Shown: positions 1 through 13,298, counted from the first letter of the stretch. The stretch: 64,000 nt of DNA from Urophycis tenuis (GCA_036785325.1 JAXIVH010000038.1:1319501-1383500); one strand, 5' to 3'. The notes: generated from the sequence alone by a model not told the origin. A program made the numbers and translations.

Positions 1-519
1 TTAGATTTCCCCGTTTAAAATGAGCCCATCTCCGAGCAATTTGGTTGCTCACAGACAAATCTGCGTCAGGTTGACTGAAGTCTACACAGCAGCTAAAGAC
101 ATACCTTCAACGTTTCAATTAACATCAATCTTTCCTTACAGAACACAAATTAATTAGCTTAGTATTTCAACGACCCTTTAGTGAATATAGTCTTGCCATA
201 CGCCGTTGGGAACCTTAGATTTCCCCGCTTAAAATGAGCCCATCCCCGAGCAATTTGGTTGCTCACAGACAAAACTGCGTCAGGTTGACTGAAGTCTACC
301 CAGCAGCTAAAAACATACCTTCAACTTTTCAATTCACGCGTTTTTTTTGTAACACGTGTAGCTATGATAAAGGACACATGTTTTGGCCTGTTTTATTATT
401 CATAGTTGGCTTAACAGTAATAGAATATTATTATATGCTATAAGTGACCAGACGTCCGAGATCAAAACTGGGAGCATAATCCCCGAGAAGGGGGAAAAAA
501 AGGGTCAGCTATGTTCAAG

Positions 520-572
520 TATATATATATATGTGTGTGTATATATGCGTGTGTGTGTGTGTATATATGAGC

Positions 573-603
<31 letters not shown>

Positions 604-620
604 TGTGTGTGTGTGTGTGT
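520..620. repeat. (AT)n-(GT)n microsatellite, insertion copy 1
   Basis: An alternating purine-pyrimidine tract of AT then interrupted GT repeats. It lies just downstream, in minus-strand sense, of the exon donor, so it is intronic to the fragment. Such tracts can adopt Z-DNA. Confidence 0.9.
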
Positions 621-633
621 TTTAATCACTTAC

Positions 634-1137
634 TTGGAACGGCATAATCCCACATCGCTGTGAAGGGATGGCGTTAACCAGGTGGGCGTGCAACCCCTCG
701 AGAGAGTTGCTGCCTCACCGGCACTTGTACTTGTTCAGCCGGATGCAGTTCTTCACAACCACCTTCACAGAGACATACAGCTGTATGCCAGGGGGGTCAT
801 GTAACACACAACCTATTGCAAGGTCCTCATTTATGCTGGTGTCATTTTGAAATGTTACCATATACAAGTTTGAATGGTTTTGACACACGATGACTGCAGA
901 GACAGCTGCAGGATGGCCCACGAAGCAGGACGGAGGGGGCCTGTGGCTGTGCGGGGAGGACCAGCGGTATGGGTGCTGCCGACACAGGGGGCGGGCGGGC
1001 CACAGGCTGACGCAGCAGGAGGCCTCGGCTGGAGGCGGGTGGGCGCAGGAGGCTTCGGCCGGGTGGAGGACGACAACGCAGTGGGCTGAGCGGGCCGGTT
1101 GGTGGGAGTCACAGGCTCTGGCTCATCAACAAATAAC
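634..1137 (-). pseudogene. Decayed transposase-like exon(s), copy 1
   Basis: On the minus strand a strong 3' splice site (TATATTTCCAG) ends just above 1137. It opens a Pro/Ala/Thr-rich frame that begins DEPEPVTPTNRP. A second acceptor-like CTCTGCAG precedes 893, and from there another frame runs 260 bp to a GTAAGT donor at 633-628. This second part encodes FQNDTSINEDLAIG and KYKCR and then stops: the codon that is CGA in copies 2 and 5 is TGA here, a CpG-type transition. In the intact copies the peptide continues RGSNSLEGLHAHL. That motif reminds me of C-terminal parts of transposase-like proteins in fish genomes, from memory and without a search. The two parts lie in different frames, so a short intron or an indel separates them. 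Confidence 0.45.
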
Positions 1138-3630
1138 CTGGAAATATAAAATACACACGTGATCATTATTGATATTGATATCTTTTATAAGAACACTGTT
1201 CATACCGTTTACACTTTTTATACAACTGTTTATACAATGTCCATACTGTTTATTTATTAATGTTTATCACTGAAAAATAAAGGTGACTTGGTATGACTTG
1301 TGTGCTATTTTCTTTCCACAGCCAACAGAACACACATGAATCAGCTTATTATTTCGACGACCCATGGGCAAATATAGTCATGCCATACGTCGTTGGAAAG
1401 CTTAGATTTCCCCGTTTAAAATGAGCCCATCTCCGAGCAATTTGGTTGCTCACAGACAAATCTGCATCAGGTTGACTGAAGTCTACACAGCAGCTAAAGA
1501 CATACCTTCAACGTTTCAATTAACATCAATCTTTCCTTACAGAACGCAAATTAATTAGCTTAGTATTTAAACGACCCTTTAGTGAATATAGTCTTGCCAT
1601 ACGCCGTTGGAAAGCTTAGATTTCCCCGCTTAAAATGAGCCCATCCTCGAGCAGTCTGGTTGATCACAGACTAAACTGCGTCAGGTTGACTGAAGTCTAC
1701 CCAGCAGCTAAAAACATACCTTCAACGTTTCAATTAACATCAATCTTTCCTTACAGAACACAAATTAATTAGCTTAGTATTTCAACGACCCTTTAGTGAA
1801 TATAGTCTTGTCATACGCCGTTGGAAAGCTTAGATTTCCCCGCTTAAAATGAGCCCATCCGCGAGCAGTCTGGTTGATCACAGACTAAACTGCGTCAGGT
1901 TGACTGAAGTCTACCCAGCAGCTAAAAACATACCTTCATCGTTTCAATTAACATCAATCTTTCCTTACAGAACACAAATTAATTAGCTTAGTATTTCAAC
2001 GACCCATGAGTCAATATAGTCTTGCCATACGCTGTTGGAAAGCTTAGATTTCCCAGCTTAAAATGAGCCCATCCGCGAGCAGTCTGGTTGATCACAGACT
2101 AAACTGCGTCAGGTTGACTGAAGTCTACCCAGCAGCTAAAAACATACCTTCAACGTTTCAATTAACATCAATCTTTCCTTACAGAACACAAATTAATTAG
2201 CTTAGTATTTCAATGACCCATGAGTCAATATAGTCTTGCCATACGCCGTTGGAAAGCTTAGATTTCCCCGCTTAAAATGAGCCCATCCGCGAGCAGTCTG
2301 GTTGATCACAGACTAAACTGCGTCAGGTTGAATGAAGTCTACCCAGCAGCTAAAAACATACCTTTAACGTTTCAATTGACATCAATCTTTCCTTACAGAA
2401 CACAAATTAATTAGCTTAGTATTTCAACGGGCCATTGGTGAATATAGTCTTGCCATACGCCGTTGAAAAGCTTAGATTTCCCCGCTTAAAATGAGCCCAT
2501 CCGCGAGCAGTCTGGTTGATCACAGACTAAACTGCGTCAGGTTGACTGAAGTCTACCCAGCAGCTAAAAACATACCTTCAACGTTTCAATTAACATCAAT
2601 CTTTCCTTACAGAACACAAATTAATTAGCTTAGTATTTCAATGACCCATGAGTCAATATAGTCTTGCCATAGGCCGTTGGAAAGCTTAGATTTCCCCGCT
2701 TAAAATGAGCCCATCCGCGAGCAGTCTGGTTGATCACAGACTAAACTGCGTCAGGTTGACTGAAGTCTACCCAGCAGCTGAAAACATACCTTCAACGTTT
2801 CAATTAACATCAATCTTTCCTTACAGAACACAAATTAATTAGCTTAGTATTTCAACGACCCTTTGGTGAATATAGTCTTGCCATACGCCGTTGGAAAGCT
2901 TAGATTTCCCCGCTTATAATGAGCCCATCCCCGAGCAATTTGGTTGCTCACAGACAAAACTGCGTCAGGTTGACTGAAGTCTACCCAGCAGCTAAAAACA
3001 TACCTTCAACGTTTCAATTAACATCAATCTTTCCTTACAGAACACAAATTAATTAGCTTAGTATTTCAACGACCAATGAGTCAATATAGTCTTGCCATAC
3101 GCCGTTGGAAAGCTTAGATTTCCCCGCTTAAAATGAGCCCATCCGCGAGCAGTCTGCTTGCTCACAGACAAAACTGCGTCAGGTTGACTGAAGTCTACCC
3201 AGCAGCTAAAAACATACCTTCAACGTTTCAATTAAGATCAATCTTTCAATAAAGAACAGAAATAATTAGCTTAGTATTTCAACGACCCATGACTCAATAT
3301 AGTCTTGCCATACGCCGTTGGGAACCTTAGATTTCCCCGCTTAAAATGAGCCCATCCCCGAGCAATTTGGTTGCTCACAGACAAAACTGCGTCAGGTTGA
3401 CTGAAGTCTACCCAGCAGCTAAAAACATACCTTCAACTTTTCAATTCACGCGTTTTTTTTGTAACACGTGTAGCTATGATAAAGGACACATGTTTTGGCC
3501 TGTTTTATTATTCATAGTTGGCTTAACAGTAATAGAATATTATTGTATGCTATAAGTGACCAGACGTCCGAGATCAAAACTGGGAGCATAATCCCCGAGA
3601 AGGGGGAAAAAAAGGGTCAGCTATGTTTAA

Positions 3631-3697
3631 GTATATATATATATGTGTGTGTATATATAAGTGTGTGTGTGTGTGTGTATATATGCGCGCGCGCGTG

Positions 3698-3738
<41 letters not shown>
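3631..3738. repeat. (AT)n-(GT)n microsatellite, insertion copy 2
   Basis: GT tract with an internal TATATATGCGCGCGCG interruption and one GTTT imperfection. Confidence 0.9.
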
Positions 3739-3751
3739 TTTAATCACTTAC

Positions 3752-4255
3752 TTGGAACGGCATGATCCCATATCACTGTGAAGGGATGGCGTTAACCAGG
3801 TGGGCGTGCAACCCCTCGAGAGAGTTGATGCCTCGCCGGCACTTGTACTTGTTCAGCCGGATGCAGTTCTTCACAACCACCTTCACAGAGACATACAGCT
3901 GTATGCCAGGGGGGTCCTGTAACACACAACCTATTGCAAGGTCCTCATTTATGCTGGTGTCATTTTGAAATGTTACCATATACAAGTTTGAATGGTTTTG
4001 ACACACGATGACTGCAGAGACAGCTGCAGGATGGCCCACGAAGCAGGACGGAGGGGGTCTGTGGCTGTGCGGGGAGGACCAGCGGTATGGGTGCTGCCGA
4101 CACAGGGGGCGGGCGGGCCACAGGCTGATGCAGCAGGAGGCCTCGGCTGGAGGCGGGTGGGCGCAGGAGGCTTCGGCCGGGTGGAGGACGACAACGCAGT
4201 GGGCTGAACGGGCCGGTTGGTGGGAGTCACAGGCTCTGGCTCATCAACAAATAAC
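3752..4255 (-). pseudogene. Decayed transposase-like exon(s), copy 2
   Basis: Same layout as copy 1: acceptor above 4255, second acceptor above 4011, and a GTAAGT donor at 3751-3746. The arginine codon is intact, so the reading continues through RGINSLEGLHAHL to PSQ, where CGA has become TGA (TCACTG on the plus strand near 3774). It is therefore broken about eight codons before the donor. The Ser to Ile change in RGINSLEG is private to this copy. Confidence 0.45.
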
Positions 4256-6015
4256 CTGGAAATATAAAATACACACGTGATCAGTATTGATATTGATATC
4301 TTTTATAAGAACACTGTTCATACCGTTTACACTTTTTATACAACTGTTTATACAATGTCCATACTGTTTATTTATTAATGTTTATCACTGAAAAATAAAG
4401 GTGACTTGGTATGACTTGTGTGCTATTTTCTTTCCACAGCCAACAGAACACACATGAATCAGCTTATTATTTCGACGACCCATGGGCAAATATAGTCTTG
4501 CCATAGGCCGTTGGAAAGCTTAGATTTCCCCGCTTAAAATGAGCCCATCCGCGAGCAGTCTGGTTGATCACAGACTAAACTGCGTCAGGTTGAATGAAGT
4601 CTACCCAGCAGCTAAAAACATACCTTTAACGTTTCAATTAACATCAATCTTTCCTTACAGAACACAAATTAATTAGCTTAGTATTTCAAAGGCCCTTTGG
4701 TGAATATAGTCTTGCCATAAGCCGTTGAAAAGCTTAGATTTCCCCGCTTATAATGAGCCCATCCCCAAGCAATTTGGTTGCTCAGAGACAAAACTGTGTC
4801 AGGTTGACTGAAGTCTACCCAGCAGCTAAAAACATACCTTCAACGTTTCAATTAACATCAATCTTTCCTTACAGATCACAAATTAATTAGCTTAGTATTT
4901 CAACAACCAATGAGTCAATATAGTCTTGCCATACGCCGTTGGAAAGCTTAGATTTCCCCGCTTAAAATGAGCCCATCCGCGAGCAGTCTGCTTGCTCAGA
5001 GACAAAACTGCGTCAGGTTGACTGAAGTCTACCCAGCAGCTAAAAACATACCTTCAACGTTTCAATTAAGATCAATCTTTCAATAAAGAACAGAAATTAA
5101 TTAGCTTAGTATTTCAACGACCCATGACTCAATATAGTCTTGCCATACGCCGTTGGGAACCTTAGATTTCCCCGCTTAAAATGAGCCCATCCGCGAGCAG
5201 TCTGGTTGATCACAGACTAAACTGCGTCAGGTTGACTGAAGTCTACCCAGCAGCTAAAAACATACCTTCAACGTTTCAATTAACATCAATCTTTCCTTAC
5301 AGAACACAAATTAATTAGCTTAGTATTTCAACGGCCCTTTGGTGAATATAGTCTTGCCATACGCCGTTGGAAAGCTTAGATTTCCCCGCTTATAATGAGC
5401 CCATCCCCGAGCAATTTGGTTGCTCACAGACAAAACTGTGTCAGGTTGAGTGAAGTCTACCCAGGAGCTAAAAACATACCTTCAACGTTTCAATTAACAT
5501 CAATCTTTCCTTACAGAACACTAATTAATTAGCTTAGTATTTCAACGACCCATGAGTCAATATAGTCTTGCCATACGCCGTTGGAAAGCTTAGATTTCCC
5601 CGCTTAAAATGAGCCCATCCGCGAGCAGTCTGGTTGATCACAGACTAAACTGCGTCAGGTTGACTGAAGTCTACCCAGCAGCTAAAAACATACCTTCAAC
5701 GTTTCAATTAACATCAATCTTTCCTTACAGAACACAAATTAATTAGCTTAGTATTTCAATGACCCATGAGTCAATATAGTCTTGCCATACGCCGTTGGAA
5801 AGCTTAGATTTCCCCGCTTAAAATGAGCCCATCCGCGAGCAGTCTGGTTGATCACAGACTAAACTGCGTCAGGTTGACTGAAGTCTACCCAGCAGCTAAA
5901 AACATACCTTCAACGTTTCAATTAACATCAATCTTTCCTTACAGAACACAAATTAATTAGCTTAGTATTTCAACGACCCTTTGGTGAATATAGTCTTGCC
6001 ATACGCCGTTGGAAA

Positions 6016-7941
6016 GCTTAGATTTCCCCGCTTATAATGAGCCCATCCCCGAGCAATTTGGTTGCTCACAGACTAAACTGCGTCAGGTTGACTGAAGTCT
6101 ACCCAGCAGCTAAAAACATACCTTCAACGTTTCAATTAACATCAATCTTTCCTTACAGAACACAAATTAATTAGCTTAGTATTTCAACGACCCATGAGTC
6201 AATATAGTCTTGCCATACGCCGTTGGAAAGCTTAGATTTCCCCGCTTAAAATGAGCCCATCCGCGAGCAGTCTGGTTGATCACAGACTAAACTGCGTCAG
6301 GTTGAATGAAGTCTACCCAGCAGCCAAAAACATACCTTTAACGTTTCAATTAACATCAATCTTTCCTTACAGAACACAAATTAATTAGCTTAGTATTTCA
6401 ACGGCCCTTTGGTGAATATAGTCTTACCATACGCCGTTGAAAAGCTTAGATTTCCCCGCTTAAAATGAGCCCATCCGCGAGCAGTCTGGTTGATCACAGA
6501 CTAAACTGCGTCAGGTTGACTGAAGTCTACCCAGCAGCTAAAAACATACCTTCAACGTTTCAATTAACATCAATCTTTCCTTACAGAACACAAATTAATT
6601 AGCTTAGTATTTCAACGACCCTTTGGTGAATATAGTCTTGCCATACGCCGTTGGAAAGCTTAGATTTCCCCGCTTATAATGAGCCCATCCCCGAGCAATT
6701 TGGTTGCTCACAGACTAAACTGCGTCAGGTTGACTGAAGTCTACCCAGCAGCTAAAAACATACCTTCAACGTTTCAATTAACATCAATCTTTCCTTACAG
6801 AACACAAATTAATTAGCTTAGTATTTCAACGACCCATGAGTCAATATAGTCTTGCCATACGCCGTTGGAAAGCTTAGATTTCCCCGCTTAAAATGAGCCC
6901 ATCCGCGAGCAGTCTGGTTGATCACAGACTAAACTGCGTCAGGTTGAATGAAGTCTACCCAGCAGCCAAAAACATACCTTTAACGTTTCAATTAACATCA
7001 ATCTTTCCTTACAGAACACAAATTAATTAGCTTAGTATTTCAACGGCCCTTTGGTGAATATAGTCTTACCATACGCCGTTGAAAAGCTTAGATTTCCCTG
7101 CTTAAGATGAGCCCATCCGCCAGCAGTCTGGTTGATCACAGACTAAACTGCGTCAGGTTGACTGAAGTCTACCCAGCAGCTAAAAACATACCTTAAACGT
7201 TTCAATTAACATCAATCTTTCCTTACAGAACACAAATTAATTAGCTTAGTATTTCAACGACCTTTTGGTGAATATAGTCTTGCCATACGCCGTTGGAAAG
7301 CTTAGATTTCCCCGCTTATAATGAGCCCAACCCCGAGCAATTTGGTTGCTCACAGACAAAACTGTGTCAGGTTGAGTGAAGTCTACCCAGCAGCTAAAAA
7401 CATACCTTCAACGTTTCAATTAACATCAATCTTTCCTTACAGAACACAAATTAATTAGCTTAGTATTTCAACGACCCATGAGTCAATATAGTCTTGCCAT
7501 ATGCCGTTGGAAAGCTTAGATTTCCCCGCTTAAAATGAGCCCATCCGCGAGCAGTCTGGTTGATCACAGACTAAACTGCGTCAGGTTGAATGAAGTCTAC
7601 CCAGCAGCCAAAAACATACCTTTAACGTTTCAATTAACATCAATCTTTCCTTACAGAACACAAATTAATTAGCTTAGTATTTCAACGGCCCTTTGGTGAA
7701 TATAGTCTTACCATACGCCGTTGAAAAGCTTAGATTTCCCTGCTTAAAATGAGCCCATCCGCCAGCAGTCTGGTTGATCACAGACAAAACTGTGTCAGGT
7801 TGAGTGAAGTCTACCCAGCAGCTAAAAACATACCTTCAACGTTTCAATTAACATCAATCTTTCCTTACAGAACACAAATTAATTATCTTAGTATTTCAAC
7901 GACCCATGAGTCAATATAGTCTTGCCATACGCCGTTGGAAA
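6016..7941. repeat. Trimeric higher-order repeat of the satellite, 642 bp
   Basis: Three successive trimers start at 6016, 6658 and 7300. Each runs type A (TTATAATGAGCC, CCCCGAGC), then a B variant with GAATGAAG, CAGCCAAAAAC and CTTACCATACG, then an ordinary B. The first two trimers are almost identical over 642 bp. In the third, the last monomer (7728) is a chimera carrying type-A bases (GACAAAACTGTGTC) in its middle, as expected after conversion or unequal exchange. Confidence 0.8.
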
Positions 7942-8675
7942 GCTTAGATTTCCCCGCTTAAAATGAGCCCATCCCCAAGCAATTTGGTTGCTCAGAGACA
8001 AAACTGTGTCAGGTTGACTGAAGTCTACCCAGCAGCTAAAAACATACCTTCAACGTTTCAATTAACATCAATCTTTCCTTACAGATCACAAATTAATTAG
8101 CTTAGTATTTCAACGACCAATGAGTCAATATAGTCTTGCCATACGCCGTTGGAAAGCTTAGATTTCCCCGCTTAAAATGAGCCCATCCGCGAGCAGTCTG
8201 GTTGCTCACAGACAAAACTGCGTCAGGTTGACTGAAGTCTACCCAGCAGCTAAAAACATACCTTCAACGTTTCAATTAAGATCAATCTTTCAATAAAGAA
8301 CAGAAATTAATTAGCTTAGTATTTCAACGACCCATGACTCAATATAATCTTGCCATACGCCGTTGGGAACCTTAGATTTCCCCGCTTAAAATGAGCCCAT
8401 CCCCGAGCAATTTGGTTGCTCACAGACAAAACTGCGTCAGGTTGACTGAAGTCTACCCAGCAGCTAAAAACATACCTTCAACTTTTCAATTCACGCGTTT
8501 TTTTTGTAATACGTGTAGCTATGATAAAGGACACATGTTTTGGCCTGTTTTATTATTCATAGTTGGCTTAACAGTAATAGAATATTATTATATGCTATAA
8601 GTGACCAGACGTCCGAGATCAAAACTGGGAGCATAATCCCCGAGAAGGGGGAAAAAAAGGGTCAGCTATGTTTAA

Positions 8676-8705
8676 GTATATATATATATGTGTGTGTATA
8701 TATGC

Positions 8706-8744
<39 letters not shown>
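8676..8744. repeat. (AT)n-(GT)n microsatellite, insertion copy 3
   Basis: Contracted allele: only one TATATATGCGC segment, followed by an uninterrupted GT run. Confidence 0.9.
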
Positions 8745-8748
<4 letters not shown>

Positions 8749-8758
8749 AATCACTTAC

Positions 8759-9262
8759 TTGGAACGGCATGATCCCACATCGCTGTGAAGGGATGGCGTT
8801 AACCAGGTGGGCGTGCAACCCCTCGAGAGAGTTGCTGCCTCACCGGCACTTGTACTTGTTCAGCCGGATGCAGTTCTTCACAACCACCTTCACAGAGACA
8901 TACAGCTGTATGCCAGGGGGGTCATGTAACACACAACCTATTGCAAGGTCCTCATTTATGCTGGTGTCATTTTGAAATGTTACCATATACAAGTTTGAAT
9001 GGTTTTGACACACGATGACTGCAGAGACAGCTGCAGGATGGCCCACGAAGCAGGACGGAGGGGGCCTGTGGCTGTGCGGGGAGGACCAGCGGTATGGGTG
9101 CTGCCGACACAGGGGGCGGGCGGGCCACAGGCTGACGCAGCAGGAGGCCTCGGCTGGAGGCGGGTGGGCGCAGGAGGCTTCGGCCGGGTGGAGGACGACA
9201 ACGCAGTGGGCTGAACGGGCCGGTTGGTGGGAGTCACAGGCTCTGGCTCATCAACAAATAAC
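8759..9262 (-). pseudogene. Decayed transposase-like exon(s), copy 3
   Basis: Splice-like sites are conserved (acceptors above 9262 and 9018, donor GTAAGT at 8758-8753). The frame stops after KYKCR at the same TGA as copy 1, so copies 1 and 3 descend from one mutated ancestor or were homogenised. Confidence 0.45.
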
Positions 9263-11542
9263 CTGGAAATATAAAATACACACGTGATCAGTATTGATAT
9301 TGATATCTTTTATAAGAACACTGTTCATACCGTTTACACTTTTTATACAACTGTTTATACAATGTCCATACTGTTTATTTATTAATGTTTATCACTGAAA
9401 AATAAAGGTGACTTGGTATGACTTGTGTGCTATTTTCTTTCCACAGCCAACAGAACACACATGAATCAGCTTATTATTTCGACGACCCATGGGCAAATAT
9501 AGTCATGCCATACGTCGTTGGAAAGCTTAGATTTCCCCGTTTAAAATGAGCCCATCTCCGAGCAATTTGGTTGCTCACAGACAAATCTGCGTCAGGTTGA
9601 CTGAAGTCTACACAGCAGCTAAAGACATACCTTCAACGTTTCAATTAACATCAATCTTTCCTTACAGAACACAAATTAATTAGCTTAGTATTTCAACGAC
9701 CCTTTAGTGAATATAGTCTTGCCATACGCCGTTGGAAAGCTTAGATTTCCCTGCTTAAAATGAGCCCATCCTCGAGCAGTCTGGTTGATCACAGACTAAA
9801 CTGCGTCAGGTTGACTGAAGTCTACCCAGCAGCTAAAAACATACCTTCAACGTTTCAATTAACATCAATCTTTCCTTACAGAACACAAATTAATTAGCTT
9901 AGTATTTCAACGACCCATGAGTCAATATACTCTTGCCATACGCCGTTGGAAAGCTTAGATTTCCCCGCTTAAAATGAGCCCATCCGCGAGCAGTCTGGTT
10001 GATCACAGACTAAACTGCGTCAGGTTGACTGAAGTCTACCCAGCAGCTAAAAACATACCTTCAACGTTTCAATTAACATCAATCTTTCCTTACAGAACAC
10101 AAATTAATTAGCTTAGTATTTCAATGACCCATGAGTCAATATAGTCTTGCCATACGCCGTTGGAAAGCTTAGATTTCCCCACTTAAAATGAGCCCATCCG
10201 CGAGCAGTCTGGTTGATCACAGACTAAACTGCGTCAGGTTGAATGAAGTCTACCCAGCAGCTAAAAACATACCTTTAACGTTTCAATTAACATCAATCTT
10301 TCCTTACAGAACACAAATTAATTAGCTTAGTATTTCAACGACCCTTTGGTGAATATAGTCTTGCCATACGCCGTTGGAAAGCTTAGATTTCCCCGCTTAT
10401 AATGAGCCCATCCCTGAGCAATTTGGTTGCTCACAGACTAAACTGCGTCAGGTTGACTGAAGTCTACCCAGCAGCTAAAAACATACCTTCAACGTTTCAA
10501 TTAACATCAATCTTTCCTTACAGAACACAAATTAATTAGCTTAGTATTTCAACGACCCATGAGTCAATATAGTCTTTCCATACGCCGTTGGAAAGCTTAG
10601 ATTTCCCCGCTTAAAATGAGCCCATCCGCGAGCAGTCTGGTTGATCACAGACTAAACTGCGTCAGGTTGAATTAAGTCTACCCAGCAGCTAAAAACATAC
10701 CTTTAACGTTTCAATTGACATCAATCTTTCCTTACAGAACACAAATTAATTAGCTTAGTATTTCAACGGGCCATTAGTGAATATAGTCTTGCCATACGCC
10801 GTTGAAAAGCTTAGATTTCCCCGCTTATAATGAGCCCATCCCCAAGCAATTTGGTTGCTCAGAGACAAAACTGTGTCAGGTTGACTGAAGTCTACCCAGC
10901 AGCTAAAAACATACCTTCAACGTTTCAATTAACATCAATCTTTCCTTACAGAACACAAATTAATTAGCTTAGTATTTCAACGACCCATGAGTCAATATAG
11001 TCTAGCCATACGCCGTTGGAAAGCTTAGATTTCCCTGCTTAAAATGAGCCCATCCGCGAGCAGTCTGCTTGCTCACAGACAAAACTGCGTCAGGTTGACT
11101 GAAGTCTACCCAGCAGCCAAAAACATACCTTCAACGTTTCAATTAAGATCAATCTTTCAATAAAGAACAGAAATTAATTAGCTTAGTATTTCAACGACCC
11201 ATGACTCAATATAGTCTTGCCATATGCCGTTGGGAACCTTAGATTTCCCCGCTTAAAATGAGCCCATCCGCGAGCAATTTGGTTGCTCACAGACTAAACT
11301 GCGTCAGGTTGAATGAAGTCTACCCAGCAGCTAAAAACATACCTTCAACTTTTCAATTCACGCGTTTTTTTTGTAATACGTGTAGCTATGATAAAGGAGA
11401 CATGTTTTGGCCTGTTTTATTATTCATAGTTGGCTTAACAGTAATAGAATATTATTATATGCTATAAGTGACCAGACGTCCGAGATCAAAACTGGGAGCA
11501 TAATCCCCGAGAAGGGGGAAAAAAAGGGTCAGCTATGTTTAA

Positions 11543-11601
11543 GTATATATATATATGTGTGTGTATATATAAGTGTCTGTGTGTGTGTGTATATATGCGC
11601 G

Positions 11602-11650
<49 letters not shown>
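11543..11650. repeat. (AT)n-(GT)n microsatellite, insertion copy 4
   Basis: Like copy 2, with an AAGTGTCTGTG interruption and a GCGCGCATG segment before the long GT run. Confidence 0.9.
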
Positions 11651-11653
<3 letters not shown>

Positions 11654-11663
11654 AATCACTTAC

Positions 11664-12167
11664 TTGGAACGGCATGATCCCACATCGCTATGAAGGGACG
11701 GCGTTAACCAGGTGGGCGTGCAACCCCTCGAGAGAGTTGCTGCCTCACCGGCACTTGTACTTGTTCAGCCGGATGCAGTTCTTCACAACCACCTTCACAG
11801 AGACATACAGCTGTATGCCAGGGGGGTCCTGTAACACACAACCTATTGCAAGGTCCTCATTTATGCTGGTCTCATTTTGAAATGTTACCATATACAAGTT
11901 TGAATGGTTTTGACACACGATGACTGCAGAGACAGCTGCAGGATGGCCCACGAAGCAGGACGGAGGGGGCCTGTGGCTGTGCGGGGAGGACCAGCGGTAT
12001 GGGTGCTGCCGACACAGGGGGCGGGCGGGCCACAGGCTGATGCAGCAGGAGGCCTCGGCTGGAGGCGGGTGGGCGCAGGAGGCTTCGGCCGGGTGGAGGA
12101 CGACAACGCAGTGGGCTGAACGGGCCGGTTGGTGGGAGTCACAGGCTCTGGCTCATCAACAAATAAC
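11664..12167 (-). pseudogene. Decayed transposase-like exon(s), copy 4
   Basis: Acceptors lie above 12167 and 11923, with the donor GTAAGT at 11663-11658. It carries the shared TGA after KYKCR and a private Asp to Glu change (FQNETSIN). Confidence 0.45.
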
Positions 12168-13162
12168 CTGGAAATATAAAATACACACGTGATCAGTATT
12201 GATATTGATATCTTTTATAAGAACACTGTTCATACCGTTTAGACTTTTTATACAACTGTTTATACAATGTCCATACTGTTTATTTATTAATGTTTATCAC
12301 TGAAAAATAAAGGTGACTTGGTATGACTTGTGTGCTATTTTCTTTCCACAGCCAACAGAACACACATGAATCAGCTTATTATTTCGACGACCCATGGGCA
12401 AATATAGTCATGCCATACGTCGTTGGAAAGCTTAGATTTCCCCGTTTAAAATGAGCCCATCTCCGAGCAATTTGGTTGCTCACAGACAAATCTGCGTCAG
12501 GTTGACTGAAGTCTACACAGCAGCTAAAGACATACCTTCAACGTTTCAATTAACATCAATCTTTCCTTACAGAACACAAATTAATTAGCTTAGTATTTCA
12601 ACGACCCTTTAGTGAATATAGTCTTGCCATACGCCGTTGGAAAGCTTAGATTTCCCTGCTTAAAATGAGCCCATCCGCGAGCAGTCTGGTTGATCACAGA
12701 CTAAACTGCGTCAGGTTGACTGAAGTCTACCCAGCAGCTAAAAACATACCTTCAACGTTTCAATTAACATCAATCTTTCCTTACAGAACACAAATTAATT
12801 AGCTTAGTATTTCAACGACCCATGAGTCAATATAGTCTTGCCATACGCCGTTGGAAAGCTTAGATTTCCCCGCTTAAAATGAGCCCATCCGCGAGCAGTC
12901 TGGTTGATCACAGACTAAACTGCGTCAGGTTGACTGAAGTCTACCCAGCAGCTAAAAACATACCTTCAACTTTTCAATTCACGCGTTTTTTTTGTAATAC
13001 GTGTAGCTATGATAAAGGACACATGTTTTGGCCTGTTTTATTATTCATAGTTGGCTTAACAGTAATAGAATATTATTATATGCTATAAGTGACCAGACGT
13101 CCGAGATCAAAACTGGGAGCATAATCCCCGAGAAGGGGGAAAAAAAGGGTCAGCTATGTTTA

Positions 13163-13223
13163 AGTATATATATATATGTGTGTGTATATATGCGAGTGTG
13201 TGTGTGTGTGTATATATGCGCGC

Positions 13224-13284
<61 letters not shown>
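13163..13284. repeat. (AT)n-(GT)n microsatellite, insertion copy 5
   Basis: Longest allele, ending in about 29 uninterrupted GT units. Confidence 0.9.
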
Positions 13285-13288
<4 letters not shown>

Positions 13289-13298
13289 AATCACTTAC

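Larger units (their letters stand above)
335..1311. repeat. Long insertion in satellite, copy 1
   Basis: A 977-bp segment replaces about nine bases of one monomer, between TTTCAATT and CTTTCC. The flanking monomer halves resume in register. It holds a G+C-rich stretch (900-1110), an AT/GT microsatellite and a minus-strand exon-like fragment. I see no convincing terminal inverted repeats or target duplication, so the insertion mechanism is unknown. The right half-monomer is diverged in the same way in the five copies, so the insertion spread together with its flanks. Confidence 0.85.
3447..4429. repeat. Long insertion in satellite, copy 2
   Basis: This 983-bp copy is the odd one on its right side. 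The following half-monomer switches to the ordinary array sequence (TCTTGCCATAGGCC) and the next monomer is type B, not type C. That suggests a crossover or conversion just right of the insertion. Its exon-like fragment keeps the longer open frame. Confidence 0.85.
8492..9436. repeat. Long insertion in satellite, copy 3
   Basis: At 945 bp this is the shortest copy, because its GT tract lacks the interrupting TATATATGCGCGC segment of copies 2, 4 and 5. The flanks match copy 1, with a type-C monomer following at 9525. Confidence 0.85.
11359..12351. repeat. Long insertion in satellite, copy 4
   Basis: This 993-bp copy is followed at 12430 by a type-C monomer. Only three monomer lengths separate it from copy 5. 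Private changes include CTATGAAGGGACGG near 11690 and TAGACTTTTTAT near 12240. Confidence 0.85.

Noticed and set aside
383..625. Small plus-strand frames over the GT tract and its left flank in each insertion
   Set aside because: They translate satellite and microsatellite sequence (alternating Val-Cys) and vary with GT length; nothing suggests a protein.
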